DNA of 11,803 nt, taken from the NCBI GenBank assembly GCA_028701645.1, contig JAQVQI010000017.1, forward strand, positions 1 through 11,803, read 5' to 3'. This DNA comes from Candidatus Shapirobacteria bacterium (GTDB taxonomy: Bacteria; Patescibacteriota; Microgenomatia; UBA12405). The notes beneath the pieces are model-generated. The model saw nothing but the letters and a program-made list of their open reading frames with translations. It searched no databases and was not told the DNA's origin. Numbering within the stretch: the stretch's first letter is position 1; each line of letters opens with the position of its first letter. Below, one piece after another: positions 6,183 through 11,732 of the stretch. The position numbers and the translations under genes were made by a program.

Positions 6183-6500
6183 TCATGTACCGCTAGTTAG
6201 TTTTAAGTAAATCAATTGTGAAATAATATCTAATTTTGACTCCAAAGCGTTTAGGTTATATTTTAAAATTTCTTTCACACCTTCTTCCAATATATCGTAT
6301 CCAAATTCATCATCATTTTTTCCAAGTACTATTAAAATTAATCCGGACAATTTTGAATTAAATGATTCAGTTGTAATACCAATTTTTTCAAGGTTTCGAA
6401 TGAAGTATTGATTTCTGTAATACTCATTAAGTAATTTTAACGCCAATTCTTTTTTAGCAATTGGAATTGAATGTTTAAAATTCATTTTTAGCCTAGCCAT
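6183..6500 (-). CDS. Hypothetical helical protein, 105 aa
   Basis: A small soluble, mostly helical protein (KKELALKLLNEYYRNQYFIRNLEKIG, then a hydrophobic stretch LSGLILIVLG and helices in GYDILEEGVKEILKYNL and LESKLDIISQLIYLKL). No domain is recognised. Its ATG at 6500 overlaps the end of the MerR-like gene by 8 nt (ATGGCTAG holds the start of one and the stop of the other), so the two are almost certainly made together and may interact. It converges on the XRE gene with one base between the two stop codons and no terminator, so each transcript probably runs into the other. Confidence 0.7.
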   Translation of the reverse strand: MARLKMNFKHSIPIAKKELALKLLNEYYRNQYFIRNLEKIGITTESFNSKLSGLILIVLGKNDDEFGYDILEEGVKEILKYNLNALESKLDIISQLIYLKLTSGT

Positions 6501-7281
6501 TTTTCAAAGATTTGTTTTTAAATGTTACTTCAGAATCGGTTGTTGAATAAGTTATCTCTTTGTATTTGTTATTTAGAATAACATTTAGCAAAAAGATTCT
6601 ATTCAAATTCTCTAGGGGTACAACTATCTCTTTGTTGTTTATATCTCGAAATTTTAATTTTACAATTGATCCTTCGCACAGACAGTAATAACACAATAAT
6701 TCCGGCTCTGTGAGAATTCCAAATAATCCAACCTCATCCAAATGACCCCGGTTGTTTATTACGTCCAGATTAAGTACATAGTCTCTGATTATGGTATTAA
6801 AACTAATAACAATCACATGATTTGAAAAACACTCTTCAGGTTCCGGTGTGGATACTTTTACACCATCCTTATTAAATTCAATTACTATTTTAGTATCAAT
6901 TCTTTTTATCGCATTAAAAACTAAAGATTCAAAATTGTATAGAATGTTTTTTCTACCAACCATTTCCTTTTTAACAATTTCAATAATATGCAAGGGTAGA
7001 TTAAATCGTCTTTTATCTCGTAGAACACCAATGATATGTATCCATACCAACCCCAAAAAACTTACGTGTATATGAGCTTGGTTTTCTTCCAATACGTCAA
7101 AGATCGCTTCTTCATTCACATCACACAGAAGGCCACGCTTCCGGTAATTTGTAAGGTTCGAACTATCGATATTTAAGCGGTTGTCTTTTAACTTATTCTT
7201 TCGCTCTCGAACCGATCTGAACCTTTTTTTTCTAATTTCTTCGATGATTTTTTGTTCATCAAAATTTACGAGTAACAACAT
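6493..7281 (-). CDS. MerR-like DNA-binding regulator, 262 aa
   Basis: Residues about 36-106 resemble the MerR-type HTH used by Bacteroidota mobile elements: SSNLTNYRKRGLL (40-52, the classic Y-R-K-x-G-L-L wing motif), a gap where the second helix carries the FLGLVWIHIIGVLRDKRRFNLPLHIIEIVKKEM pattern typical of 'hidLvWl.iI..LR.fgl.l..I' proteins. The basic N-terminal helix (RKKRFRSVRERKNKLKDNR) may add DNA contacts. Residues 115-255 are a beta-rich C-terminal domain I do not recognise, possibly for ligand or partner sensing. Its promoter (7313-7344) is back to back with that of the small RNA gene, with an inverted repeat between them, which suits autoregulation and control of the RNA. Confidence 0.75.
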   Translation of the reverse strand: MLLLVNFDEQKIIEEIRKKRFRSVRERKNKLKDNRLNIDSSNLTNYRKRGLLCDVNEEAIFDVLEENQAHIHVSFLGLVWIHIIGVLRDKRRFNLPLHIIEIVKKEMVGRKNILYNFESLVFNAIKRIDTKIVIEFNKDGVKVSTPEPEECFSNHVIVISFNTIIRDYVLNLDVINNRGHLDEVGLFGILTEPELLCYYCLCEGSIVKLKFRDINNKEIVVPLENLNRIFLLNVILNNKYKEITYSTTDSEVTFKNKSLKNG

Positions 7282-7294
7282 TAATCAAATTATC

Positions 7295-7343
7295 TTATTT
7301 ATATATCCAACGCAAATATAATACATTTATTATTTATATCCAA
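7295..7343. repeat. Direct repeat at the start site and -33 box of the MerR-like gene
   Basis: TTATTTATATATCCAA at 7295-7310 recurs as TTATTTATATCCAA at 7330-7343, differing by a 2-bp TA insertion. One copy covers the expected transcription start of the MerR-like gene and the other its -33 box, as expected for paired operator sites. Confidence 0.6.
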
Positions 7344-7344
7344 A
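7313..7344 (-). promoter_or_regulatory. Full Bacteroidota promoter of the MerR-like gene
   Basis: Minus strand: -33 TTTG at 7344-7341, a 20-nt spacer, then -7 TATATTTG at 7320-7313, both perfect. Transcription should begin near 7306, about 25 nt before the ATG at 7281. Confidence 0.8.
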
Positions 7345-7361
7345 TTATTTTAGATATAAAT
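7332..7361. promoter_or_regulatory. Inverted-repeat operator between divergent promoters
   Basis: ATTTATATC (7332-7340) and GATATAAAT (7353-7361) are perfect 9-bp arms 12 bp apart. A nested repeat CAAATT (7341-7346) / AATTTG (7359-7364) contains the -33 boxes of both divergent promoters. One bound dimer, probably the MerR-like protein, could control both directions (inferred). Confidence 0.6.
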
Positions 7362-7391
7362 TTGTAATTAATTAAAATATTTGTATTTTTG
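7361..7391 (+). promoter_or_regulatory. Full Bacteroidota promoter of the small RNA
   Basis: -33 TTTG at 7361-7364, a 19-nt spacer, and -7 TATTTTTG at 7384-7391, both perfect. Transcription should start near 7396-7398. No protein start follows that fits; a terminator lies 150 nt downstream. Confidence 0.8.
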
Positions 7392-7396
7392 TGTAA

Positions 7397-7577
7397 GAGT
7401 TGAAACAATACTTGGTGGTAGAAACAGTCCGAAACCAGAAATGGTTGGCAAAATGCTGAAGCGATTAGAAACGTAAGGTGACTGGAGACCACGGGAGCTT
7501 GTAAACGTTCCTTTCTCTGAAATACGAAAGGTCAGCTGAAAAACCCAAAACCCCTGAATTGCACAGGGGTTTTTTTG
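7397..7577 (+). ncRNA. Probable structured small RNA, about 180 nt
   Basis: A canonical promoter upstream and an intrinsic terminator at its 3' end frame a transcript with no credible ORF and many paired segments. Helices readable by eye: GUGGU (7415-7419) with ACCAC (7488-7492); CAGUC (7425-7429) with GACUG (7480-7484), together closing a junction; inside, AACCA-GAAA-UGGUU (7433-7446), a perfect stem with a GAAA tetraloop, and a weak GGCA/UGCU hairpin at 7447-7457; then CCUUUC (7510-7515) with GAAAGG (7526-7531), and the terminator stem. It does not match 6S RNA, tmRNA, RNase P or a retron RNA as I know them. It lies between the MerR-like regulator and the 3' end of the helicase gene without overlapping it, so trans action (on mRNA or protein) is more likely than simple antisense. 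Confidence 0.7.
7550..7577 (+). terminator. Intrinsic terminator of the small RNA
   Basis: Stem ACCCCTG (7550-7556) / CAGGGGT (7564-7570), 7-nt loop, followed by an unbroken run of T from 7570 to 7576. This is a textbook rho-independent terminator on the plus strand. Confidence 0.9.
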
Positions 7578-7590
7578 TCTACAATACAAA

Positions 7591-7623
7591 TAAAAAGAAA
7601 CCCGGATAAGTGGCATCCGGGTT
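7591..7623 (-). terminator. Intrinsic terminator of the replication operon
   Basis: Perfect 9-bp stem AACCCGGAT (7599-7607) / ATCCGGGTT (7615-7623), 7-nt loop; on the minus strand it is followed by TCTTTTTA. It begins 7 nt after the helicase stop codon and faces the sRNA terminator. Confidence 0.9.
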
Positions 7624-7630
7624 GTGTGTA

Positions 7631-9007
7631 TTATTTACTAAACACATAATACTGGTTGCCCTGACCATACGATAGATTTATCTCCATTATATTACAATAT
7701 GTATTAACCCATTTTGTAAATTGGATTTTAGATTTTGGTGTAACACCGGTTGAAGTAATAAAATCATCATATAAATGGTTTTTAGCTACTCGGTAATTAT
7801 CCGTTTCATCCAACCAGTTTTCAATAAATTCTACGAATTCTTCACATGTTTCACGAATAATTCGTTTTCTTCTGACATACACTGGGTCCACTTCAACAAC
7901 GCCATTCTGTAGATAGTATTGAATACAATCAATCATGAAATTATCGAATTTGGACCACTCTTCCTTATCCCAACTAATAAAAAATCGTGAACCATATTCG
8001 TTGAGGGGTTTTCTTCTTCGATTAAAGTATCGTGAAATCTCAAATTCAATTTTTCTACGATCATGTGAATCACCCATACCAGCAACCACGAAATTAGAAG
8101 TCAGCATAAACTTTGGTGATTGTTCATAAGGTATTGTTATCAAATCTTGATATAGCCGTCTGATTGGTAATCCGTTTGACAATACACTAAAAAGATTGGT
8201 GAAATTAAACCTATGAGCGACATCATCAATCAGAATAATGTTTGTTCCCAACTGTACATCAGAATATGAAAATTGGTTCTCCATATTAATATTAGGTCCA
8301 TCTTTTACACATTGTTTTCTTATATAACCCAATGATTTTGATAATAAACTTTTACCTGTCCCACCATTTTGTTGGTCGGTGTAATCTTCATCATAGAGTA
8401 TCACAGCTTTGGGTGTAACAGGATCTTTGTACCTGTGTAATAAATAACCAATAATTGAACGAAGAGAATTGAATTTTTCCGGATGATCCCCAGATAGTTT
8501 TTTTACAAATTGGTAAAATACCCCATCCTCAATTTCATTATTTAGATTTAGCTCACGGTCAATAATCTGATTTTTCCATACATATTTAGTAAGATCTCTG
8601 TATTCAGTTTTTACAATACGATCTGAACTTACTTTAAACACACCATTTTTATAGAATAAATATGAGGTGTGTTCATCATCATCCAGAAATTCCGGTTCAA
8701 CAGCTGTAAGAGTTTTTAGCTGATTCGGTAAAAACAAGGTAGATATTCTCCGTCTCACATAGTTTTCCACATCACGAGTTCTGTTTCTTCTGTTGTAAAT
8801 AAAATTTTGTGAGCGTAGTTCATCGAAAAATCCATTAACAAGTAAATCTAAATTTGTTGAAGAAATTATTTTTTCATTAATCTTGACAAATTCAAGTTTA
8901 TCATCATATTTAATATTAGTGTACCCCATGTCAAGGTGAAGGTACTGATAAAAGCGGGATTCATTTAAGCGTATGTTATCCCCATTCACGCTAAATAAGT
9001 TTCTCAT
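7631..9007 (-). CDS. SF3-type (DUF5906-like) replicative helicase, 458 aa
   Basis: A superfamily 3 AAA+ helicase of the kind paired with AEP primases in mobile elements. Walker A GGTGKSLL at 215-222, Walker B IILIDD at 257-262, motif C KFMLTSN at 299-305, and arginines after DSHD (317-318) as the likely finger. Residues 1-195 form an N-terminal domain typical of the family, and 385-458 look like a C-terminal winged helix (EFVEFIENWLDE through NQYYVFSK). It should unwind the element's origin as a hexamer. The ATG at 9007 overlaps the primase end by 17 nt in the +1 frame, so it is probably made by termination and reinitiation; related elements often carry both parts in one chain. It is followed by its own terminator. 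Confidence 0.85.
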   Translation of the reverse strand: MRNLFSVNGDNIRLNESRFYQYLHLDMGYTNIKYDDKLEFVKINEKIISSTNLDLLVNGFFDELRSQNFIYNRRNRTRDVENYVRRRISTLFLPNQLKTLTAVEPEFLDDDEHTSYLFYKNGVFKVSSDRIVKTEYRDLTKYVWKNQIIDRELNLNNEIEDGVFYQFVKKLSGDHPEKFNSLRSIIGYLLHRYKDPVTPKAVILYDEDYTDQQNGGTGKSLLSKSLGYIRKQCVKDGPNINMENQFSYSDVQLGTNIILIDDVAHRFNFTNLFSVLSNGLPIRRLYQDLITIPYEQSPKFMLTSNFVVAGMGDSHDRRKIEFEISRYFNRRRKPLNEYGSRFFISWDKEEWSKFDNFMIDCIQYYLQNGVVEVDPVYVRRKRIIRETCEEFVEFIENWLDETDNYRVAKNHLYDDFITSTGVTPKSKIQFTKWVNTYCNIMEINLSYGQGNQYYVFSK

Positions 9008-9905
9008 TTTTATTTTGGTTTTGAGAAATTGTTATGCCATGCTCTTTTGCATAATAAAAGAGCGTGGCTATTGTAATCCGGTTTTCATTGTCGTAATCAC
9101 GACAACATTCCGTGTACAATTCGGTTGTATCTTCCATATTATATTCCGGGTGAAGGGAACTAATTCTTTGAAATAATACTTCACCATCTTTATCAAAAGC
9201 GTCAGCGATAGCGAAACCAATATTTCTCCATTGTTGGTATTCTGTGGTTAAATCAATACCAGACGATATAGATTTATCAACTACTTGGGATACCCTGTTA
9301 TATAATTCGGTTTGATCTTCATTATATCTGTATTGAAAACTATCAACCCATTCAAAACCAGTATCTTCATTTGGTTGGAATAATCCCGGACTTGGATTTA
9401 CATAAATGTTTTCATCAAAAGATAAGAAACAGGTTCCATTTATATCGGATCTTGAAGTATCTGGTAGCTCACTAATTTTATAAGCTAAATCATCAGAAAT
9501 CTGTTCCCATTGTATTTCAAATTCTTGTTTATTACAAAATTTCGTTTGAACAAATACCTTCAACCCATCACCAGACGGACTGGTAAAATAACAAAGAACA
9601 TAAGGTATTTTTTCCAACCTATGTTTTATCCGGTTTAATCCCGGAGTGTGATCAAAATCAAAACAAATAACATTGGAATATTTAACTATTTCAGATTTTC
9701 TTCCAGCTGAAGGAATAACACTAGGTGTAACGAGAGGTAACTGTTTTTTAAACATATTTCTCTGTTTTTTATCCTCTTCAGACCTTATCTTCTGAATTGT
9801 ATATAATACAGAAATTGTAGGGTTTTTTATTAAATCAATAAATTGTTCAAAAGAGATTTTTGTTCCCCTTTGGTGGTGTATACTTTCATAATATTTAAAA
9901 TACAT
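8991..9905 (-). CDS. VirE-N/BT4734-type primase with PriCT-2 domain, 304 aa
   Basis: Residues about 40-175 match the BT4734/VirE N-terminal family (PF08800-like), an archaeo-eukaryotic-type primase fold. The acidic pair CFDFDH (D83, D85) is the catalytic motif I, SPSGDGLKVFV (109-119) corresponds to motif II, and SRSDINGTCFLSFDE (151-165) to the third conserved block. Residues about 224-292 (YQQWRNIGFAIADAF through TIATLFYYAKEHGI) match the PriCT-2 primase C-terminal helical domain. It should lay RNA or DNA primers for replication of the element. It is the first gene of the replication operon, the downstream helicase overlapping by 17 nt. No canonical -7 box is seen in the DNA in front of it, which may mean an activator is needed. 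Confidence 0.85.
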   Translation of the reverse strand: MYFKYYESIHHQRGTKISFEQFIDLIKNPTISVLYTIQKIRSEEDKKQRNMFKKQLPLVTPSVIPSAGRKSEIVKYSNVICFDFDHTPGLNRIKHRLEKIPYVLCYFTSPSGDGLKVFVQTKFCNKQEFEIQWEQISDDLAYKISELPDTSRSDINGTCFLSFDENIYVNPSPGLFQPNEDTGFEWVDSFQYRYNEDQTELYNRVSQVVDKSISSGIDLTTEYQQWRNIGFAIADAFDKDGEVLFQRISSLHPEYNMEDTTELYTECCRDYDNENRITIATLFYYAKEHGITISQNQNKNEKLI

Positions 9906-9928
9906 TTAACCATTGTTGTTTACTTTTC

Positions 9929-9949
9929 CATTCATTATTTTTATGAATG
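9929..9949. repeat. Inverted repeat upstream of the primase gene
   Basis: CATTCAT (9929-9935) and ATGAATG (9943-9949) are perfect 7-bp arms with a 7-nt AT loop, 24 nt before the primase ATG. It could be an operator or a hairpin in the leader. Confidence 0.5.
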
Positions 9950-10076
9950 AATTATTGAGAGTTTATTCCCATATTTAAAAATCTACCGAATTATTTATAG
10001 AAAGTCAATTTTTCACTTAACTATTTTTTATTATCACTCCATTTCCCCCTGTATAACAGACAGATATCCCCAATGG

Positions 10077-10164
10077 GTGTTAAAGTGATAATATTTTCAT
10101 CATTTCTCTATACTATATTTAATTACCTCTACTGTTTTTTTAATAAAAAATAACACTTTAACAC
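10077..10164. repeat. Perfect 11-bp inverted repeat, arms 66 nt apart
   Basis: GTGTTAAAGTG (10077-10087) and CACTTTAACAC (10154-10164) are exact reverse complements. The left arm overlaps GTGATAATATT (10085-10095), which recurs as a direct repeat at 10204-10214. Confidence 0.6.
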
Positions 10165-10245
10165 TATTACAAGTTAACCCCCTGTTTATTAATCACTTCG
10201 TGGGTGATAATATTATGAAACTATTTTAAAAAAAGTTCACTCTAT

Positions 10246-10278
10246 CCCCTTGTTCCCTTTTTTTATTGGGGAAAGGGG
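10246..10278. other. Interrupted stem-loop with C/G-rich arms
   Basis: CCCCTT (10246-10251) pairs with AAGGGG (10273-10278) and CCC (10255-10257) with GGG (10268-10270), around a small internal loop and a 10-nt T-rich loop. Its GC content stands out in an AT-rich region. It could be an origin hairpin or a weak terminator; no T-tract follows on the plus strand. Confidence 0.45.
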
Positions 10279-10324
10279 GAGAAAAAACTTCATTTTGATG
10301 TAGGTTTCAGGTACCATTTTAATA

Positions 10325-10357
10325 CATTATGATGACATTATTGTATCATTATTGTAC
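10325..10357. repeat. Three tandem 11-bp units (iteron-like)
   Basis: CATTATGATGA (10325-10335), CATTATTGTAT (10336-10346) and CATTATTGTAC (10347-10357) run head to tail. The 11-bp spacing is one helical turn, so a protein would bind the same face repeatedly, as with replication iterons or multi-operator sites. Confidence 0.65.
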
Positions 10358-10470
10358 GTCTTATTCCACCGGGAGCGGTACTATCTAATTCCAATGTTCT
10401 TTTTATTAAACTATGTTTAATTAATTGTACCAAAGAATGTTGTACTGTTCTCAAAAGCACTAAATTAATT

Positions 10471-10761
10471 ATGAATGATGAATGGGGAGACGATATTATC
10501 TGCCCAATCTGCGGAGAAACATCTCAGTGTAGTGATTATCTAAAAAAAATATTTAAAGATGAAAAGGTTCTCTGGTTTGCTAATATGGTAACTCATTATC
10601 AACATGATCACATCACTAGTTGGGATAAATGTTGGGGGAAAAACGGATATAGATATCGACAGGGTTGGTTTGGTGATTATGACGAAGAAAAAGCGAAGGT
10701 AAACGAAAGAGCAAAGCGACAAATAATCCGAAAGTGTGAAAATTTTGTAGAAATCAAATAA
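10471..10761 (+). CDS. Small zinc-finger-like protein, 96 aa
   Basis: The N-terminus carries CPICG (C11, C14), and H42, H45 and H47 in VTHYQHDHITSW could complete a zinc site; C20 and C54 are also present. The central part, HYQHDHITSWDKCWGKNGYRYRQGWFGDYDEEKAKVNERAKRQIIRK, is rich in aromatic and charged residues and resembles a small family I have seen in Bacteroidota accessory DNA, with no known function. There is no signal peptide or membrane segment; the basic C-terminal helix suits nucleic-acid binding. The ATG follows the repeat region and no perfect -7 box is seen, only TATGTTTA-like and TACTGTTC-like sites upstream. It is the first of three plus-strand genes. Confidence 0.75.
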   Translation: MNDEWGDDIICPICGETSQCSDYLKKIFKDEKVLWFANMVTHYQHDHITSWDKCWGKNGYRYRQGWFGDYDEEKAKVNERAKRQIIRKCENFVEIK

Positions 10762-10768
10762 ACCAGAA

Positions 10769-10793
10769 TCAACTGCTGGTAAAAGACAGTTGA
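10769..10793. repeat. 7-bp inverted repeat between genes
   Basis: TCAACTG (10769-10775) and CAGTTGA (10787-10793) with an 11-nt loop lie just after the zinc-finger-like gene. No T-run follows, so it is not a clear terminator; an operator for the next gene is possible. Confidence 0.35.
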
Positions 10794-10820
10794 AAGTAAT
10801 AATCAAAATAATCTAAAACT

Positions 10821-11102
10821 ATGGGAAGATAATACCAAAGAAAACACAACACCAAGGAAGAAGCGATCAAAATTCTTGGTGTGTCACGATCATTTTTTGA
10901 TGATCTCTGGATTATTCCAGATGAAACAAAACCTAATCCGAAACACTATCGGAGACAAATTCAGCTATCCCTAAAAACAAGAATCAGGGAACTGAAGGAT
11001 GGTCCTCGGGTTTTGGAATACCAGCAAAAAAACAAGAAAAATAAATGTTTAACAATTGAAACCATGTATTATGAAAAAGAAGAAAATCAGAACAAAATCT
11101 AA
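10821..11102 (+). pseudogene. HTH protein interrupted by an early stop codon
   Basis: The frame ATG GGA AGA at 10821 meets TAA at 10830-10832, then stays open to 11102. The continuation reads YQRKHNTKEEAIKILGVSRS, which is the start of an excisionase-like helix-turn-helix, then FFDDLWIIPDE and a basic, helical tail (HYRRQIQLSLKTRIREL). A single change of CAA or AAA to TAA would explain it. The only later start is GTG at 10881, inside the recognition helix region, which would give a 73-aa protein without the first HTH helix and so probably unable to bind DNA. A sequencing error or stop readthrough is also possible. Its end overlaps the SUFU gene start by 32 nt, which suggests the pair was once a coupled operon. 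Confidence 0.55.
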
Positions 11103-11499
11103 TTTTAGAAGGACATTTGAACAATCCTTTCAAAAAAATACAGAAAATTCAATTGACCTTATTTCAGGTCATTTGCTACAATACTTTAACAATGAGGAAA
11201 TAATTGTATTTCATGAAACAGAGTCAGAACGATTTCATTTGGACATTTATGTTGTAATGGCTAATCGTCAGCGACCATACCACTTATTGATGACTTGTGG
11301 GATGAGTTCACAACCAATGAATGTCCCCAAAGGATATGATCATCTAAAGTATTGTGAATTGGTTACTTTAATTCCAAGTAGTTTCAGTTTAGACCTCGCT
11401 ACTATGAAAGAGGAAGAGTATACACCAATTAAAATTCTTCAAGATTCATATAATATGACAAATCTAAAACCATTCGCAAATCGTCTGCAAAATGGTTAG
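11071..11499 (+). CDS. SUFU-domain protein, apparently truncated, 142 aa
   Basis: Residues about 40-105 match the Suppressor-of-fused domain (PF05076-like): FHLDIYVVMANRQRPYHLLMTCGMSSQPMNVPKG then YCELVTLIPSSFSLD. The hallmarks are the 'H.DIYV' strand, the 'L.T.GMS..PM.VP.G' loop and the 'EL..LIP' strand. In bacteria SUFU proteins are linked to immunity in polymorphic toxin systems, but no toxin is in view. The usual domain continues for another strand-helix part after the 'LIPS' block; here the chain ends in LKPFANRLQNG after a short stretch, so a C-terminal deletion is likely. I chose ATG 11071 over TTG 11056, which would lie inside the HTH frame. A strong terminator follows, so it ends the plus-strand run. 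Confidence 0.75.
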   Translation: MKKKKIRTKSNFRRTFEQSFQKNTENSIDLISGHLLQYFNNEEIIVFHETESERFHLDIYVVMANRQRPYHLLMTCGMSSQPMNVPKGYDHLKYCELVTLIPSSFSLDLATMKEEEYTPIKILQDSYNMTNLKPFANRLQNG

Positions 11500-11529
11500 A
11501 TAATTGACAAGTCCCCGCTACCAAGCAAA

Positions 11530-11578
11530 ACGAGGGTTAAACCTAGTACATAGTACAAGTTTCACTCTCGTTTTTTTT
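11530..11578 (+). terminator. Intrinsic terminator after the SUFU gene
   Basis: Outer stem ACGAG (11530-11534) / CTCGT (11567-11571) extends through G-U, G-C, T-A and, past one mismatch, AAAC/GTTT, with an inner GTAC-ATA-GTAC hairpin. Eight T at 11571-11578 follow. It closes the plus-strand operon. Confidence 0.85.
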
Positions 11579-11675
11579 ACAAGACTCATTCTCACAATTA
11601 CACAATTTGTTTTTAATTTAGATAGAAAAAGGTAAGGATTTTAATCGAGTTTTAGATTTAGAGTACCTAATAATT

Positions 11676-11711
11676 AAAAAAAAAACAGACTTAGATAAAT
11701 CCAAGTCTGTT
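11676..11711 (-). terminator. Intrinsic terminator of the flanking outer-membrane protein gene
   Basis: Perfect 9-bp stem AACAGACTT (11684-11692) / AAGTCTGTT (11703-11711), 10-nt loop; on the minus strand it is followed by ten T. It lies about 20 nt after the stop of the partial gene at the right edge. Confidence 0.9.
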
Positions 11712-11732
11712 ATATTTAATATTTAAAATATT

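Larger units (their letters stand above)
9906..10470. other. 565-bp non-coding region, candidate replication origin/control region
   Basis: No plausible gene exists on either strand. The region separates the minus-strand replication operon from plus-strand genes and is full of repeats: an inverted repeat at 9929-9949; the motif AGTGATAAT at 10084-10092, its inverse at 10030-10038 and GTGATAAT at 10204-10211; CCCCCTGT at 10045-10052 and 10178-10185; an 11-bp inverted repeat; a large stem-loop; three 11-bp tandem units; and a small ACCG-GGAG-CGGT hairpin at 10368-10379. Repeats beside primase and helicase genes are what an origin shows; this role is inferred. Confidence 0.5.

Noticed and set aside
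5926..6186. 86-aa minus-strand ORF
   Set aside because: Mirror of the XRE gene, whose HTH motif is unmistakable on the plus strand.
6848..7075. 75-aa plus-strand ORF
   Set aside because: Antisense within the MerR-like gene.
7397..7577. Retron, 6S RNA, tmRNA or RNase P RNA
   Set aside because: No reverse transcriptase nearby and none of the conserved core sequences of these RNAs can be read.
7368..7616. 82-aa minus-strand ORF across the sRNA gene
   Set aside because: It lies antisense to the promoter, RNA and terminators, its start falls in a terminator stem, and the protein shows no domain or coherent fold.
7935..8129. 64-aa plus-strand ORF
   Set aside because: Antisense within the helicase gene, over its conserved motifs.
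8973..9176. 67-aa plus-strand ORF
   Set aside because: Antisense across the primase/helicase junction.
10268..10280. G-quadruplex
   Set aside because: Only two G-tracts are present on this strand; four are needed.
10325..10357. CRISPR array
   Set aside because: The 11-bp units are contiguous with no spacers and no cas gene is in view.
10540..10806. 88-aa minus-strand ORF
   Set aside because: Antisense to the zinc-finger-like gene, hydrophobic only because it mirrors charged codons.
11056..11070. TTG start for the SUFU gene
   Set aside because: ATG at 11071 is in frame, stronger, and followed by a lysine-rich start usual for such proteins.
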